This document shows positions 7,268-16,293 of a stretch of 64,000 bases of DNA, piece by piece. The notes under the pieces were generated by a model. The model was not told the origin of the DNA, searched no databases, and saw nothing but the letters and a program-made list of their open reading frames with translations. This DNA is from Streptomyces sp. DI166. Its GTDB lineage: Bacteria > Actinomycetota > Actinomycetes > Streptomycetales > Streptomycetaceae. How positions within the stretch are numbered: the stretch's first letter is position 1; each line of letters starts with the position of its first letter. A program made the translations under genes and the position numbers. The DNA lies in NCBI RefSeq assembly GCF_900091315.1, contig NZ_FLSP01000028.1, positions 1 to 64,000 of the forward strand, in the 5' to 3' direction.

Positions 7268-8350
7268 ATGCCACTCGATCACTACGTCACCCTCGGCCGC
7301 TCCGGTCTGCGCGTCAGCCCCTTCGCGCTCGGCGCGATGACCTTCGGCGAGGACCCGGGGGCCGCCGGGTGCAGCGTCGAGGAGTCCGAGCGGATCCTCT
7401 CCGCCTACCTCGACCGGGGCGGGAACTTCATCGACACCGCGAACTTCTACACCAACGGCCACTCGGAGAAGATCCTCGGCGACTACTTCGCCGCGCGCCC
7501 CGGACGCCGCCAACACGTCGTCCTGGCCTCGAAGTTCTTCGGCAACCTCTTCCCCGGTGACCCCAACGGCGGTGGCGCGGGCCGCGCCTCGATCATCGCG
7601 CAGCTCCACGAGTCACTGCGGCGACTGCGCACCGACTACCTCGACGTGTACTGGCTGCACAACTGGGACCGCCACACCCCGATCGAGGAGACCATGCGCA
7701 CCCTGGACGACCTGGTCCGGGCGGGCAAGATCCGCTACGTCGGTTTCTCCAACACCCCCGCCTGGCTGACCGCGCAGGCGCAGACGCTGGCCCTGCTCAA
7801 GGGCTGGACCCCGTTGATCGCCCTCCAGGTCGAGTACTCGCTGCTGGCCCGTACCGTCGAGGGCGAACTCGCCCCGCTCGCCGCCGACCAGGGCATGGCA
7901 CTGGTGCCGTGGAGCCCGCTGCGCAACGGCTTCCTCTCCGGCAAGTACCGCCGCGGCGCCGAGGTCACCGACTCCGCCCGCTCGGCCTTCGTCGGCGGGC
8001 CGAGCGAGCGGGAGTACGAGGTGATCGACGCCGTCGCCGCGGTGGCGGACGAGCTGGGCGCCTCGTCGGCGGCGGTGTCCCTGGCCTGGCTGCGGTCGCG
8101 CCCGGGGACGGTCGTACCGATCGTCGGGGCCCGGCGGCTGGAGCATCTGGAGAGCAATCTCGCGGGACTTGACGTACGGCTGGCCCCGGAGCACCTGGAG
8201 GCGCTGGACAAGGTGTCCGAGCCGGAGCTCAACTACCCTTCCCCGGTGAACGGTTCGATCCGGTCGATGCTCCAGTTCGCCGGGGCCACGGTGGACGGAG
8301 AGGAGTCGGTCGTGTATCCGCCGCTGCTGCAGAGCGCCGTACGGTACTGA
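7268..8350 (+). CDS. Aldo/keto reductase
   Basis: A 360-residue TIM-barrel NADPH-dependent oxidoreductase. The catalytic tetrad is readable: Asp in NFIDTANFY, Tyr in NFYTNG, Lys in ASKFFG, His in VYWLHNWD. The cofactor-binding end is VPIVGARRLEHLESNL. The family reduces aldehydes and ketones to alcohols in the cytoplasm; the length and the tail suggest the YajO/Tas-like group, but the substrate is unknown. The ATG at 7268 is preceded by AAGGAG at 7255-7260. The divergent AraC-like regulator probably controls it. It ends just before a strong hairpin shared with the convergent PNGase gene. Confidence 0.9.
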   Translation: MPLDHYVTLGRSGLRVSPFALGAMTFGEDPGAAGCSVEESERILSAYLDRGGNFIDTANFYTNGHSEKILGDYFAARPGRRQHVVLASKFFGNLFPGDPNGGGAGRASIIAQLHESLRRLRTDYLDVYWLHNWDRHTPIEETMRTLDDLVRAGKIRYVGFSNTPAWLTAQAQTLALLKGWTPLIALQVEYSLLARTVEGELAPLAADQGMALVPWSPLRNGFLSGKYRRGAEVTDSARSAFVGGPSEREYEVIDAVAAVADELGASSAAVSLAWLRSRPGTVVPIVGARRLEHLESNLAGLDVRLAPEHLEALDKVSEPELNYPSPVNGSIRSMLQFAGATVDGEESVVYPPLLQSAVRY

Positions 8351-8355
8351 ACCGT

Positions 8356-8390
8356 GGGCTCCTCCGCCGGTTCCGCCGGCGAAGGAGCCC
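8356..8390. terminator. Bidirectional terminator between aldo/keto reductase and PNGase A-like genes
   Basis: GGGCTCCTCCGCCGG and CCGGCGAAGGAGCCC pair over 15 bp with one mismatch around a short loop. The hairpin sits between the two convergent stop codons (8350 and 8400). Confidence 0.75.
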
Positions 8391-8399
8391 TCGGTTGTG

Positions 8400-10013
8400 T
8401 CAGCAGCGCCGCCGGTCCTCGGTGAGCGTGCCCTGCGCCGTGGCCAGCGAGCGGTCGTAGCAGCCGCCGGGCACGTGCGAGCCGTGGAGGCGGTAGCGCT
8501 CGGTCGATGTGCCGACCGCGTGGCGCTGGTCGCGGGGCACGTTGACGGTCCAGGTCGCGTCGCCGCGATAGGTGTCGTCGAGCCGGGACCAGGCGCTGCG
8601 CCGTCCGTCGCGCGTGTTCTCGGACGTCGCCTGGTCGCCGAGGGTCAGGACGGTGCGCAGCCGGTCGTCGGCGCCGAGGGTGGTGGTGCCGTCCATGGTG
8701 TACGTCCGGTGCGTGTGCGTCGTCCGGGCCGGTCCGCGTCCGTCGGCCGTGACCGACTCGGTGTCGCGCCAGGTGGCGTCGAGTGCGTCCGTCGTCTCGC
8801 CGTCGGTCCACTGGTGGACGGAGGTGTGGGCCAGCGAACGGCGGACGGTGGTGGTCACCCGGCCGTGCGAAGTGTCGACGTAGCGCGCGACGGTCAGGCG
8901 GTGCGCGCTCCCGGTGTCCACCCGGTGCCGCGAACCGGGCGTGTAGGTGGAGGAGTTGTCGAGACCCCGGTCGCGGTGCGCGGTGAGCGCTCCGGTGACC
9001 CGGGCGCTGTTCTCGTCCTGCCAGACGAGGACGTTCACGGGTGCGCTCCAGCCGGGACGGCCCTCGGGGAGCCCGGCGACGGAGACCTGGATGTCGTGCG
9101 GGCGGCCGTCGTTGAGGATCCCCGCGAAGGGCGTCAGGTCGTACTCAATGGGCCGGACGTCGAAGGCGCGCGGCCCCGGAATCACGTACCAGAGGAAGGG
9201 GTTGGACCAGCCTCCGGTCCACACGTGCGGGAACGGGGCGGCGATCCCGGCCAGTTGGCCGTCGACCCGGATCTGCACCTCGCGGTTCGGGCCGTCGGCG
9301 GCCTGGCAGGAGTAAGGGGCGGATTCGGGGACCGTGAGGTACCAGTACTCCTCGCAGCCGCCGCCGGAGCCGGTGGCGTACACCTCGGCGACGATACGTT
9401 CGCTGTTGCGCGGGGTGGTGATCGTGCCGTTGGCCAGGGGCAGGATCCGGTCGGGGGTGTCGGCGGCATGTGCGGGTCTTCCGGCGTAGAAGGTCAGGGT
9501 CACCTTTACGTCGATGATGCCGGTGTACGTCTCGTCGACGACGTTCCCGATCAGCATCTCCACATCGCCGGGACGACGGAGGGTGTCGGTGTAGCGGGTG
9601 ACGTCCTTCTCGACGGACCATTCGATGCCGTCGGGCGAGGGTTGCGGGGTCGAGGTGCGGAAGATCTCGACGCCGCCGACGCTCAGGTGGCCGAGCCGGT
9701 CGTACTGGCGGCCCTTGACCTTGCCGTCGAGGCGCAGCACGACCTTGCTCCAGCGGTCGCCGCACGTGCCGGGCGGGGTGTAGGTGCCGCGGTACGGCGT
9801 GAAGTCGCGGAACTGCGCCTCGGCGAGCGTCACTCGGCAGGCCTTGGTGCTCGGGGCGGTGACGGGTGGCGCGGCGGTGACCGGGTCGTGCCAGTCCGAT
9901 CCGAACTCGGTGGGGGTGTCGGCTTGTTGGGCGGACGCGGGTGTCGCTCCGAGGAGCGTGCTCGCCAGGAGAGTCGCTCCGGCGAGCATGGACATGACGA
10001 TCCGGCTCTTCAT
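8400..10013 (-). CDS. Secreted PNGase A-like peptide N-glycosidase
   Basis: A 537-residue exported protein. The signal peptide is MKSRIVMSMLAGATLL followed by an ATPASA cleavage region (about residues 1-28). The mature protein resembles the plant and fungal PNGase A family (peptide-N4-(N-acetyl-glucosaminyl)asparagine amidase A). Recognisable stretches are TPYRGTYTPPGTCGDRWSKV, GVEIFRTSTPQPSPDGIEW, YWYLTVPE and FPHVWTGGWSNPFLW, followed by beta-rich repeats. The activity expected from the family is removal of N-linked glycans from glycoproteins outside the cell. The frame stays open about 80 residues further upstream, but the ATG at 10013 gives a clean signal peptide. There is no strong Shine-Dalgarno sequence. 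Confidence 0.75.
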   Translation of the reverse strand: MKSRIVMSMLAGATLLASTLLGATPASAQQADTPTEFGSDWHDPVTAAPPVTAPSTKACRVTLAEAQFRDFTPYRGTYTPPGTCGDRWSKVVLRLDGKVKGRQYDRLGHLSVGGVEIFRTSTPQPSPDGIEWSVEKDVTRYTDTLRRPGDVEMLIGNVVDETYTGIIDVKVTLTFYAGRPAHAADTPDRILPLANGTITTPRNSERIVAEVYATGSGGGCEEYWYLTVPESAPYSCQAADGPNREVQIRVDGQLAGIAAPFPHVWTGGWSNPFLWYVIPGPRAFDVRPIEYDLTPFAGILNDGRPHDIQVSVAGLPEGRPGWSAPVNVLVWQDENSARVTGALTAHRDRGLDNSSTYTPGSRHRVDTGSAHRLTVARYVDTSHGRVTTTVRRSLAHTSVHQWTDGETTDALDATWRDTESVTADGRGPARTTHTHRTYTMDGTTTLGADDRLRTVLTLGDQATSENTRDGRRSAWSRLDDTYRGDATWTVNVPRDQRHAVGTSTERYRLHGSHVPGGCYDRSLATAQGTLTEDRRRC

Positions 10014-10333
10014 GGGGGGTGTTCTACGGGGGCGCCCGGGGGCGGCGCAATGGGGCGTCGGCCGGGGTGGCGCAAGCCCGTCGCCCCGCCGGACGGAAAG
10101 CGCTCCCTGCTTTCTGGGTTCCCGTCGGCGAACACCCTGGGCCCTGCTGTGCGGGGCCAGGCGGAAGCTGTGGGTCCGGTGGGGCGGGTGGGTGCAGCCG
10201 AATCGTTTCCACCGCGGCGAAAACCGCTTGCCACCACCCCTGCCCCGACGCGAACCTGACACGGTTTGCTGTCACCGCGAGCGGTGGCCACCGCTTCTCT
10301 CTCCCGCCCACCGACCCGAGCCACTGGGACGTC
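10014..10333. other. 320-bp divergent intergenic region
   Basis: This region separates the PNGase A-like gene from the heterodimeric ABC exporter operon. I see no coding potential. The one clear element is an imperfect palindrome at 10205-10224 (GTTTCCACCG then CGGCGAAAAC, 16 of 20 positions symmetric), a possible operator. Promoters for both genes should lie here, but no -10/-35 pair can be assigned with confidence. Confidence 0.4.
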
Positions 10334-12244
10334 ATGCAGATTCAAGACCTTCCGTATACCGACCCGGGCGTCCCGGACGCCCGCTCGGGTCCCCGCTTCC
10401 TGTGGTGGCTCTTCCGGAACCAGCTGGGCGGACAGTGCAAGGCCCTCGCCTGGGGCTTGCTGCACTTCGCCGCCGTGGCCTCGCTGCCGTTCTGTGTCGG
10501 CCTCGCCGTCCAGGCCGTCGTCGACCGCTCCGGTGGCCGACTCGCCCTCGCCGGCGGACTGCTGGTGCTCAGCGGCGCCGCAGTCGCCCTCGGCGACACC
10601 TTCCTGCACCGCGCCGCCGTCACCAACTGGATCACCGCCGCCGCCCGCGTCCAGCAACTGCTGGCCCGCAAGGCGTCGCTGCTCGGCTCCGCGCTGACCC
10701 GGCGCGTGGCCGCGGGAGAGGTCGTCGCGGTCTCCACGGGCGACGTCGAGAAGATCGGCTGGTTCGTGGAGGCCGTCTCCCGCTTCACCGCGGCCGCGGT
10801 CACCATCGTGCTGGTCTGCGTCGGCCTGGTGCTCTACCAGCCCGCGATCGGCGTCGTGGTCGCCGTCGGCCTTCCGGTCCTGGCCGTGGCGGTACTGCCG
10901 CTGCTGCCCCGGGCCACCAGACGGGCCGACTTCCAGCGCGAGAAGGCGGGCCGGGCCACCGAACTCGCCTCCGACACCGTCGCCGGACTGCGCGTGCTGC
11001 GCGGCATCGGCGGCGAGGAACTCTTCCTCGACCGCTACCGCCGCGCCTCCCAGGAGGTCCGCCACGCCGCCGTCCGCAGCGCCCGGATGTGGGCGCTGAT
11101 CGACGCCATCCAGGTCCTGCTCTCCGGCCTGCTCCTGATCACGGTCGTCTGGTACGGCGTCCATCTGGCCCGCGACAGCCGCATCGCCGTTGGTGAACTG
11201 GTCACCGCCTACAGCTCGATCATGCTCCTCACATACCCTTTGCGGCATTTTGCCGAGATCGCGATGGCCTACTCCTTCTCACGCCCCTCGGCCCGGCGGG
11301 CCGCGCGGGTGCTGGCGCTGGAGCGGGCCACCGACACCGACGGATCCCGCGCCGGTGAGCCGCCGTCCGGCGATCTGTACGACCCGGACACCGGACTGCT
11401 CGCGCCCGCGGGCCTGTTCACCGCAGTGGTCTGCGGTGACCCGGACGCGGCCGGACGCCTGGCCGAACGGCTCGGCGGACACCCGGCCGAGCCCGGCACC
11501 TCGGTCCGGCTGGGCGAGGTGCCCTTGGACGAACTGCCGCTCGACACCGCGCGCACGGCCGTCCTGGTCCAGGACAAGGACCCGGTACTGCTCTCCGGCA
11601 CCCTGCGCGAACTGCTCGACGTGCCCAAGTCCGGCGCCGTCGCCCCGGCGGAGGCCCTGGCGGCGGCACAGTGCGAGGACGTACTGGCCGCACTGGCACA
11701 GGGATCGCTCAACGCCGCCGACCCGATGGACGCCCTCATCACCGAGCGCGGGCGCTCCCTGTCCGGCGGCCAGCGCCAGCGCCTGGCCCTGGCCCGCTCC
11801 CTGATCACCGACCCCGAGGTGCTCGTCCTGGACGAACCCACCTCCGCCGTCGACTCCCATACCGAGGCGCGGATCGCGCGCGGTCTGCGGGAGCTGCGCT
11901 CCGGTCGCACCACCGTGGTGTTCACCTCCTCGCCGCTGCTCCTGGACCGGGCCGACCGGGTCGTCCTCGTCCACGAGGGCGAGGCCACGGCGGTGGGCGT
12001 GCACCGCGAACTGATCCACAAGGAGCCGCTGTACCGGGCCGTGGTGACCCGGGAGACGGACGACGAGGCGGCGGCACGGCACGAGGCGGTGCGCGAAGGA
12101 GCCGTGGCCGGGGCCGACGGGACTGCGCGACCGGGTGGCCATCCGGGACCCGACATGGGCGGCCAACCGGGACCTGACATAGAGGCCCGGCTGACCGGGG
12201 CCGCCCGGCTCGACGCACTGGAAGAAATCGAGGAATCCGCATGA
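10334..12244 (+). CDS. Heterodimeric ABC exporter, subunit A (degenerate Walker A)
   Basis: A 636-residue half-transporter with an N-terminal six-helix exporter domain (about residues 20-310) and a C-terminal ATPase. The ATPase is asymmetric. Where Walker A should be, the sequence reads TAVVCGDPDAAGRLAERL with no GxxGxGK[ST]. The signature LSGGQRQRLALARSL and Walker B VLVLDEPTSAVD are intact. The switch histidine is missing (VVFTSSPLLL). This subunit can give its signature to the partner's nucleotide but probably cannot hydrolyse ATP itself. A Gly-Pro-rich tail follows. The frame is open upstream, but the ATG at 10334 (MQIQDLPYTD) begins the conserved part. It overlaps the subunit B gene by ATGA. 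Confidence 0.9.
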   Translation: MQIQDLPYTDPGVPDARSGPRFLWWLFRNQLGGQCKALAWGLLHFAAVASLPFCVGLAVQAVVDRSGGRLALAGGLLVLSGAAVALGDTFLHRAAVTNWITAAARVQQLLARKASLLGSALTRRVAAGEVVAVSTGDVEKIGWFVEAVSRFTAAAVTIVLVCVGLVLYQPAIGVVVAVGLPVLAVAVLPLLPRATRRADFQREKAGRATELASDTVAGLRVLRGIGGEELFLDRYRRASQEVRHAAVRSARMWALIDAIQVLLSGLLLITVVWYGVHLARDSRIAVGELVTAYSSIMLLTYPLRHFAEIAMAYSFSRPSARRAARVLALERATDTDGSRAGEPPSGDLYDPDTGLLAPAGLFTAVVCGDPDAAGRLAERLGGHPAEPGTSVRLGEVPLDELPLDTARTAVLVQDKDPVLLSGTLRELLDVPKSGAVAPAEALAAAQCEDVLAALAQGSLNAADPMDALITERGRSLSGGQRQRLALARSLITDPEVLVLDEPTSAVDSHTEARIARGLRELRSGRTTVVFTSSPLLLDRADRVVLVHEGEATAVGVHRELIHKEPLYRAVVTRETDDEAAARHEAVREGAVAGADGTARPGGHPGPDMGGQPGPDIEARLTGAARLDALEEIEESA

Positions 12245-14058
12245 TCGGCGTGGCGCCACCGGCCTACGACCCCGCGGCCCCGACGACGGCGCACACCCTG
12301 CCCGTCGGCGCCCCGACCACCGTACGCGCCTACGTGACCGAACTGTTCCGCCGGCACCGCCGCGCCTTCCTGGTCCTGATCGGCGTCAACACGGCCGCCG
12401 TACTGGCCTCCATGGCCGGACCCTGGCTGCTCGGCGACCTGGTCCAACGGGTGTCGGAGGACGCCCGGGAGCTTCATCTGGGGTTCACGGTCTCGCTGTT
12501 CCTGGCCGCGCTCGCCGTCCAGGCGGTGTTCGTCCGGGAGGTCCGGCTGCGCGGGGCGATACTCGGCGAGCGGATGCTGGCCGACCTGCGCGAGGACTTC
12601 CTCGTCCGGTCCGTCGGGCTGCCGCCCGGTGTGCTGGAGCGGGCCGGAACGGGCGACCTGCTGTCCCGGATCACCACCGACATCGACCGGCTCGCCAACG
12701 CCATGCGCGAGGCCGTGCCCCAGCTGGCCATCGGCGTGGTGTGGGCGGCGCTGTTGCTGGGCGGGCTCGTGCTCACCGCGCCGCCGCTGGGCGCCGCGGT
12801 GCTGCTCGCCGTGCCGGTGCTGGTGGTGGGCTGCCGCTGGTACTTCAAGCGGGCGCCCTCCGCCTACCGCTCCGAGTCCGCCGGATACGCCGCCGTGGCC
12901 GCGGTCCTCGCCGAGACCGTGGACGCCGGTCGCACCGTCGAGGCCCACCGGCTCGCCGACCGCCGCATCGAGCTGACGAAGCAGCGGGTGAAGGAGTGGA
13001 CGGCCTGGGAGAACTACACCCTCTGGCTGCGCTCGGTGCTGTTCCCGGTCATCAACGTCACGCACGTCACCGTCCTCGGCTCGGTGCTGATACTCGGCGG
13101 CGTCTTCGTCCTCCAGGGCTGGATCGACGTGGGCCAGCTGACCACCGGCGCGCTCATCGCCCAGATGCTCGTCGACCCGGTCGGCCTGATCCTGCGCTGG
13201 TACGACGAGCTCCAGGTCGCCCAGGTGTCGCTGGCCAGGCTGGTCGGGGTGCGGGACATCGAGCCGGACGCCGGGGACTCCTCGCTGGCCCCCGACGGAC
13301 GCGACGTGCATGCCGACCGTGTCCACTTCGGCTACCTCGACGGCGTGGACGTGCTGCGCAAGGTGTCCCTGGAGGTGGCCCCCGGCACCCGGCTGGCGCT
13401 GGTCGGTCCCTCCGGCGCGGGCAAGTCCACCCTGGGCAGGCTCCTCGCGGGCATCTACGCGCCCCGGGAGGGCCGCATCGCCCTCGGCGGCGCCGAACTG
13501 TCCCGGATGCCGGCCGAGCGGGTCCGTGAGCACGTGGCCCTGGTCAACCAGGAGCACCACGTCTTCGTGGGCTCCCTGCGCGACAACCTGCTGCTCGCCC
13601 TGCCCCACTCCCGGCTCCCCGCCGACGCGGGGACGTGGGAGGAGTCCGTGGACGCGGAGCTGTGGGCGGCGCTCGCCGCGGTCGACGCCGACTCCTGGGC
13701 CCGGGCCCTCGACGACGGACTGGACACGGAGGTCGGCTCGGGCGGGCTGGCGCTCACCCCGGCGCAGGCGCAGCAGATCGCGCTGGCCCGGCTGGTGCTG
13801 GCCGATCCGCACACGCTGGTCCTGGACGAGGCGACCTCCCTCCTCGACCCGCGGGCCGCCCGCCACCTGGAGCGTTCCCTCGCACGGGTGCTGGACGGCA
13901 GGACGGTCGTCGCCATCGCCCACCGACTGCACACCGCTCACGACGCCGATGTCATCGCCGTCGTCGAGAGCGGCCGGATCAGCGAGCTGGGCAGCCATGA
14001 CGAGCTGGTCGCGGCGGACGGGGCGTACGCGGCGCTGTGGCGGTCGTGGCACGGGTGA
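12241..14058 (+). CDS. Heterodimeric ABC exporter, subunit B (degenerate signature)
   Basis: A 605-residue half-transporter that complements subunit A. Exporter helices (about residues 30-330) precede an ATPase with intact Walker A LVGPSGAGKST, Q-loop LVNQEHHVF, Walker B HTLVLDEATSLLD and switch His VVAIAHRLHTA. Its signature is LTPAQAQQIALARL instead of LSGGQ. Walker A of B with the signature of A therefore makes one normal ATP site, and the other site has all parts missing. Known asymmetric exporters such as TM287/288 and TmrAB also have one degenerate site, here in an extreme form. The ATG overlaps the stop of subunit A, which implies coupled translation. Substrate unknown. Confidence 0.92.
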   Translation: MIGVAPPAYDPAAPTTAHTLPVGAPTTVRAYVTELFRRHRRAFLVLIGVNTAAVLASMAGPWLLGDLVQRVSEDARELHLGFTVSLFLAALAVQAVFVREVRLRGAILGERMLADLREDFLVRSVGLPPGVLERAGTGDLLSRITTDIDRLANAMREAVPQLAIGVVWAALLLGGLVLTAPPLGAAVLLAVPVLVVGCRWYFKRAPSAYRSESAGYAAVAAVLAETVDAGRTVEAHRLADRRIELTKQRVKEWTAWENYTLWLRSVLFPVINVTHVTVLGSVLILGGVFVLQGWIDVGQLTTGALIAQMLVDPVGLILRWYDELQVAQVSLARLVGVRDIEPDAGDSSLAPDGRDVHADRVHFGYLDGVDVLRKVSLEVAPGTRLALVGPSGAGKSTLGRLLAGIYAPREGRIALGGAELSRMPAERVREHVALVNQEHHVFVGSLRDNLLLALPHSRLPADAGTWEESVDAELWAALAAVDADSWARALDDGLDTEVGSGGLALTPAQAQQIALARLVLADPHTLVLDEATSLLDPRAARHLERSLARVLDGRTVVAIAHRLHTAHDADVIAVVESGRISELGSHDELVAADGAYAALWRSWHG

Positions 14059-14568
14059 GGTGCGGGGGCGGCGGCTGAGGCGCCCTCCCGGTGGGGGCGG
14101 CGGCTGAGGCGCCCTCCCGGTGGGAGCGCCAGGGGCGACGGCTGGCGTGCCCTTCCTGCGGGGGCGGCGGAGGCGACTGCGGCGCCCGCCGGACGGGGGC
14201 GGCGAGGGCGGCGGCCCTGTCACGGCCGCGGGCCAAGTCACCGGCTCGGGCCCTGTCGCCGCCGCAGTCCCCTTCGCCGCCTCGGCGCCGGTCGCCGCTC
14301 CTGTCCCCGGGCCGCACGCCCCACATGCTGCTGCTACCGCCGTCACCCCTCCCGCGGCTCCGCTCCCCGGTCCCGCCTGCCTCCCGTCCCCGGCGCGGGC
14401 CCGTGCCGTTGCGCGGGTGGGAACAGGGGTGGAAGTCTGGAAAGCGGCACCGGTTCGGGGAGCGCCCGGGAAGCCTGCGGTTCGTGACGGGCGCGGCCTG
14501 TGCCCCGCGCGCCGGCCCGTCGTCGACGGTGATGTCGACGGGCCCGTCCCCAGCACCTGGAGGTATCC
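14059..14568. other. 510-bp intergenic region with GC-rich repeats
   Basis: The first 160 bp hold the 29-bp tandem repeat and its degraded copies. The remainder is very GC-rich. An open frame at 14120-14572 encodes only low-complexity Ala/Pro/Gly/Arg sequence without a plausible start and is not called as a gene. The promoter of the DUF5709 gene should lie near the right end, but no clear element was recognised. Confidence 0.5.
14064..14121. repeat. Perfect 29-bp tandem duplication after the ABC exporter gene
   Basis: The 29 bases 14064-14092 (beginning GGGGGCGGCGGCTGAGG) are repeated exactly at 14093-14121. Decayed copies starting with similar G-rich blocks follow near 14131, 14160 and 14195. 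The array begins five bases after the stop codon. Confidence 0.85.
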
Positions 14569-15039
14569 GTGAACAGCGCCGACGGATGGGGGGACGACGT
14601 CTACCAGCCCGACGCGTCCGAGATCCAGGACGACGCGGGGCTGCTCGACGCCGAGGACACCCTGGACAGCGACGGCGTCGACGATCCCCTGGACCGTGGC
14701 TGGTCCCCGCCGGAGCGGCCCTGGGCGGTGGAGCGCAGCGGTGTGACGGCCGCGGAACGCCATCAGGGCGAGACGCTGGACCAACGGCTCGCCGAGGAGC
14801 TGCCCGACCTCGCCACCCCCGACGGCGACGGTCTCGGCGACTGCGAGGGCACCGACGGGGAGCTGCTGGACAACGAGGTCGGCGCCACCCGCTCCGGCCG
14901 GCTCGTCGCCCCCGACGAGGGCGCGCACGAGGACGACGAGAGCGCGCTGGTCGCCACGGACGTCGGTATCGACGGCGCCGCGGCCTCGGCCGAGGAGGCC
15001 GCGATGCACATCGTCGACGAGGACGCCCTGTCCGGCTGA
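14569..15039 (+). CDS. DUF5709 family acidic protein
   Basis: A 156-residue, strongly acidic, probably disordered protein of the actinobacterial DUF5709 family. Recognisable stretches are DVYQPDASEIQDDAGLLDAE, SPPERPWAVERSG, GETLDQRLAEELPD and the C-terminal EEAAMHIVDED. No catalytic residues or membrane segments are visible and the function is unknown. The GTG start follows GGAGG at 14559-14563 with good spacing. The L31 type B gene begins 33 bp after the stop in the same direction, so the two may be cotranscribed. Confidence 0.8.
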   Translation: MNSADGWGDDVYQPDASEIQDDAGLLDAEDTLDSDGVDDPLDRGWSPPERPWAVERSGVTAAERHQGETLDQRLAEELPDLATPDGDGLGDCEGTDGELLDNEVGATRSGRLVAPDEGAHEDDESALVATDVGIDGAAASAEEAAMHIVDEDALSG

Positions 15040-15072
15040 AGCCGCCGTCGCGCCGACCCCCGAGGAGCCCCG

Positions 15073-15333
15073 ATGCAGCAGGACAAGCACCCCGACTACC
15101 GCCCGGTCGTCTTCCGGGACCGTGCCGCCGGGTACGCCTTCCTCACCCGGTCCACCGCGACCAGCGCAGAGACCATCGAGTGGGACGACGGTGAGACCTA
15201 CCCGGTCGTGGACGTGGAGATCTCCTCCGAGAGCCACCCCTTCTACACCGGCAAGGCCCGCACCGTGGACTCCGAGGGCCGCGTCGCCCGCTTCGAGCGC
15301 CGCTACGGCGCGGGGGACACCGAGGGTTCCTGA
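15073..15333 (+). CDS. rpmE2: 50S ribosomal protein L31 type B
   Basis: An 86-residue L31 protein of the zinc-independent type B. The text MQQDKHPDYRPVVFRD, SSESHPFYTGKARTVDSEGR and VARFERRYG is diagnostic, and the CxxC zinc ribbon of type A L31 is absent. In Streptomyces and other bacteria the type B paralogue replaces the zinc form when zinc is scarce, usually under Zur control. I see no convincing Zur box directly upstream. The start ATG is preceded by GAGGAG. Its stop lies 20 bp from a convergent membrane-protein gene. Confidence 0.93.
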   Translation: MQQDKHPDYRPVVFRDRAAGYAFLTRSTATSAETIEWDDGETYPVVDVEISSESHPFYTGKARTVDSEGRVARFERRYGAGDTEGS

Positions 15334-15353
15334 CCGGGGCCCGCCGCCCCGGC

Positions 15354-16148
15354 TCAGATCACATTGAGCGCTGCCGCGCAGCCCACTCCCCCGAGCAGCA
15401 TGAACGCGGGCATCAGCACCTTCAGCTCCACCCAACTGCCCGCCCGGAACCGCATGGCCTTCGGCGGGCCGATCGGGTACCAGCGCTTGCGGCCGATCGG
15501 GATGGGCCACAGGATCGGGCAGCCCGACACGGTCAGCGCGTCCCCGATGTCGTGCACCAGCGCACCGAGCACGATCGGCAGGCCGAGCCACAGGTACTCC
15601 TGCCCCGGCTCGGTGAACAGCCAGTTCGCGCCGTTGTTCGGCTGGTCCAGGACCCCGGCCAGGATCCAGGCACTGGTCGCGGCCAGCAGCCAGACCAGCA
15701 CATCGCTGCTGGAACCGCGCGTCGCCCGCCAGAGCAGGCCCTCGATGGCGAGCACCATGTGCGCGAAGAGGATGCCCAGTACCGCCCAGCGGCCCCCGGT
15801 GATCGCCAGGACCGAGGTGCCCGCCCCGATCAGGACGGCCCACAGCCAGGTGTGCGTGAGCGTTCGGTGACCGCCTGAGCGGCGCGGGTCGCCCTGCTTC
15901 TTGGTGGCCTTGTAGACGGCGTAGGAGAGCTTGTCGACGATCTCGCACAGCCATCGTGAGAGGGGTCCGAAGGCGCGGGAGATGGTGGCGGCCTTGTGGT
16001 CGAGGTCCGGGGCCAGGGCCGCGCCGGCGCAGATCAGCGCGCCGACCAGGACGACGGGCCAGGGCATCGGCCGTCCGGCCGCCGCGGCAGCCGCGCCGAC
16101 GCCGAGCCAGGCCGCGGCGCCCGACAGTGAGTGTGCTGGTCCCATCAT
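15354..16148 (-). CDS. YdjM-like membrane-bound metal-dependent hydrolase
   Basis: A 264-residue integral membrane protein of the YdjM/metal-dependent hydrolase (DUF457-like) family. It has several hydrophobic helices and scattered conserved acidic and histidine residues: APDLDHKAATISRAFG near residue 45, SGGHRTLTHTWLW near 90, and GALVHDIGDALTVSGCPILW near 205. These H and D residues form the presumed metal site. Substrates are not established; E. coli YdjM is an SOS-regulated inner-membrane protein. Start: ATG 16148, with ATG 16145 fitting the AAGGG ribosome-binding site equally well; the frame is open further upstream. It is divergent from the DUF3516 helicase across 145 bp. Confidence 0.8.
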   Translation of the reverse strand: MMGPAHSLSGAAAWLGVGAAAAAAGRPMPWPVVLVGALICAGAALAPDLDHKAATISRAFGPLSRWLCEIVDKLSYAVYKATKKQGDPRRSGGHRTLTHTWLWAVLIGAGTSVLAITGGRWAVLGILFAHMVLAIEGLLWRATRGSSSDVLVWLLAATSAWILAGVLDQPNNGANWLFTEPGQEYLWLGLPIVLGALVHDIGDALTVSGCPILWPIPIGRKRWYPIGPPKAMRFRAGSWVELKVLMPAFMLLGGVGCAAALNVI

Positions 16149-16293
16149 GGCCCTTGCCCGCCCCATTCCTCGTGCGCCGCTGTCCAGTTGACGGTGGGCG
16201 CTGACCTGCTGTCGGCGACACAGCGTAGCGGTCACGATCTTCGGTTCGGCAGCCGATTCCCCGGTCAGGCCGGTCGGCAGGCAAGATGGGTGG

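Noticed and set aside
8397..10259. A plus-strand open frame opposite the PNGase A-like gene
   Set aside because: The minus strand has a signal peptide and family motifs; the plus frame is Val/Gly/Arg-rich mirror sequence.
14120..14572. Open frame of 150 codons before the DUF5709 gene
   Set aside because: Low-complexity translation, overlaps the repeat array and the next start, with no ribosome-binding site.
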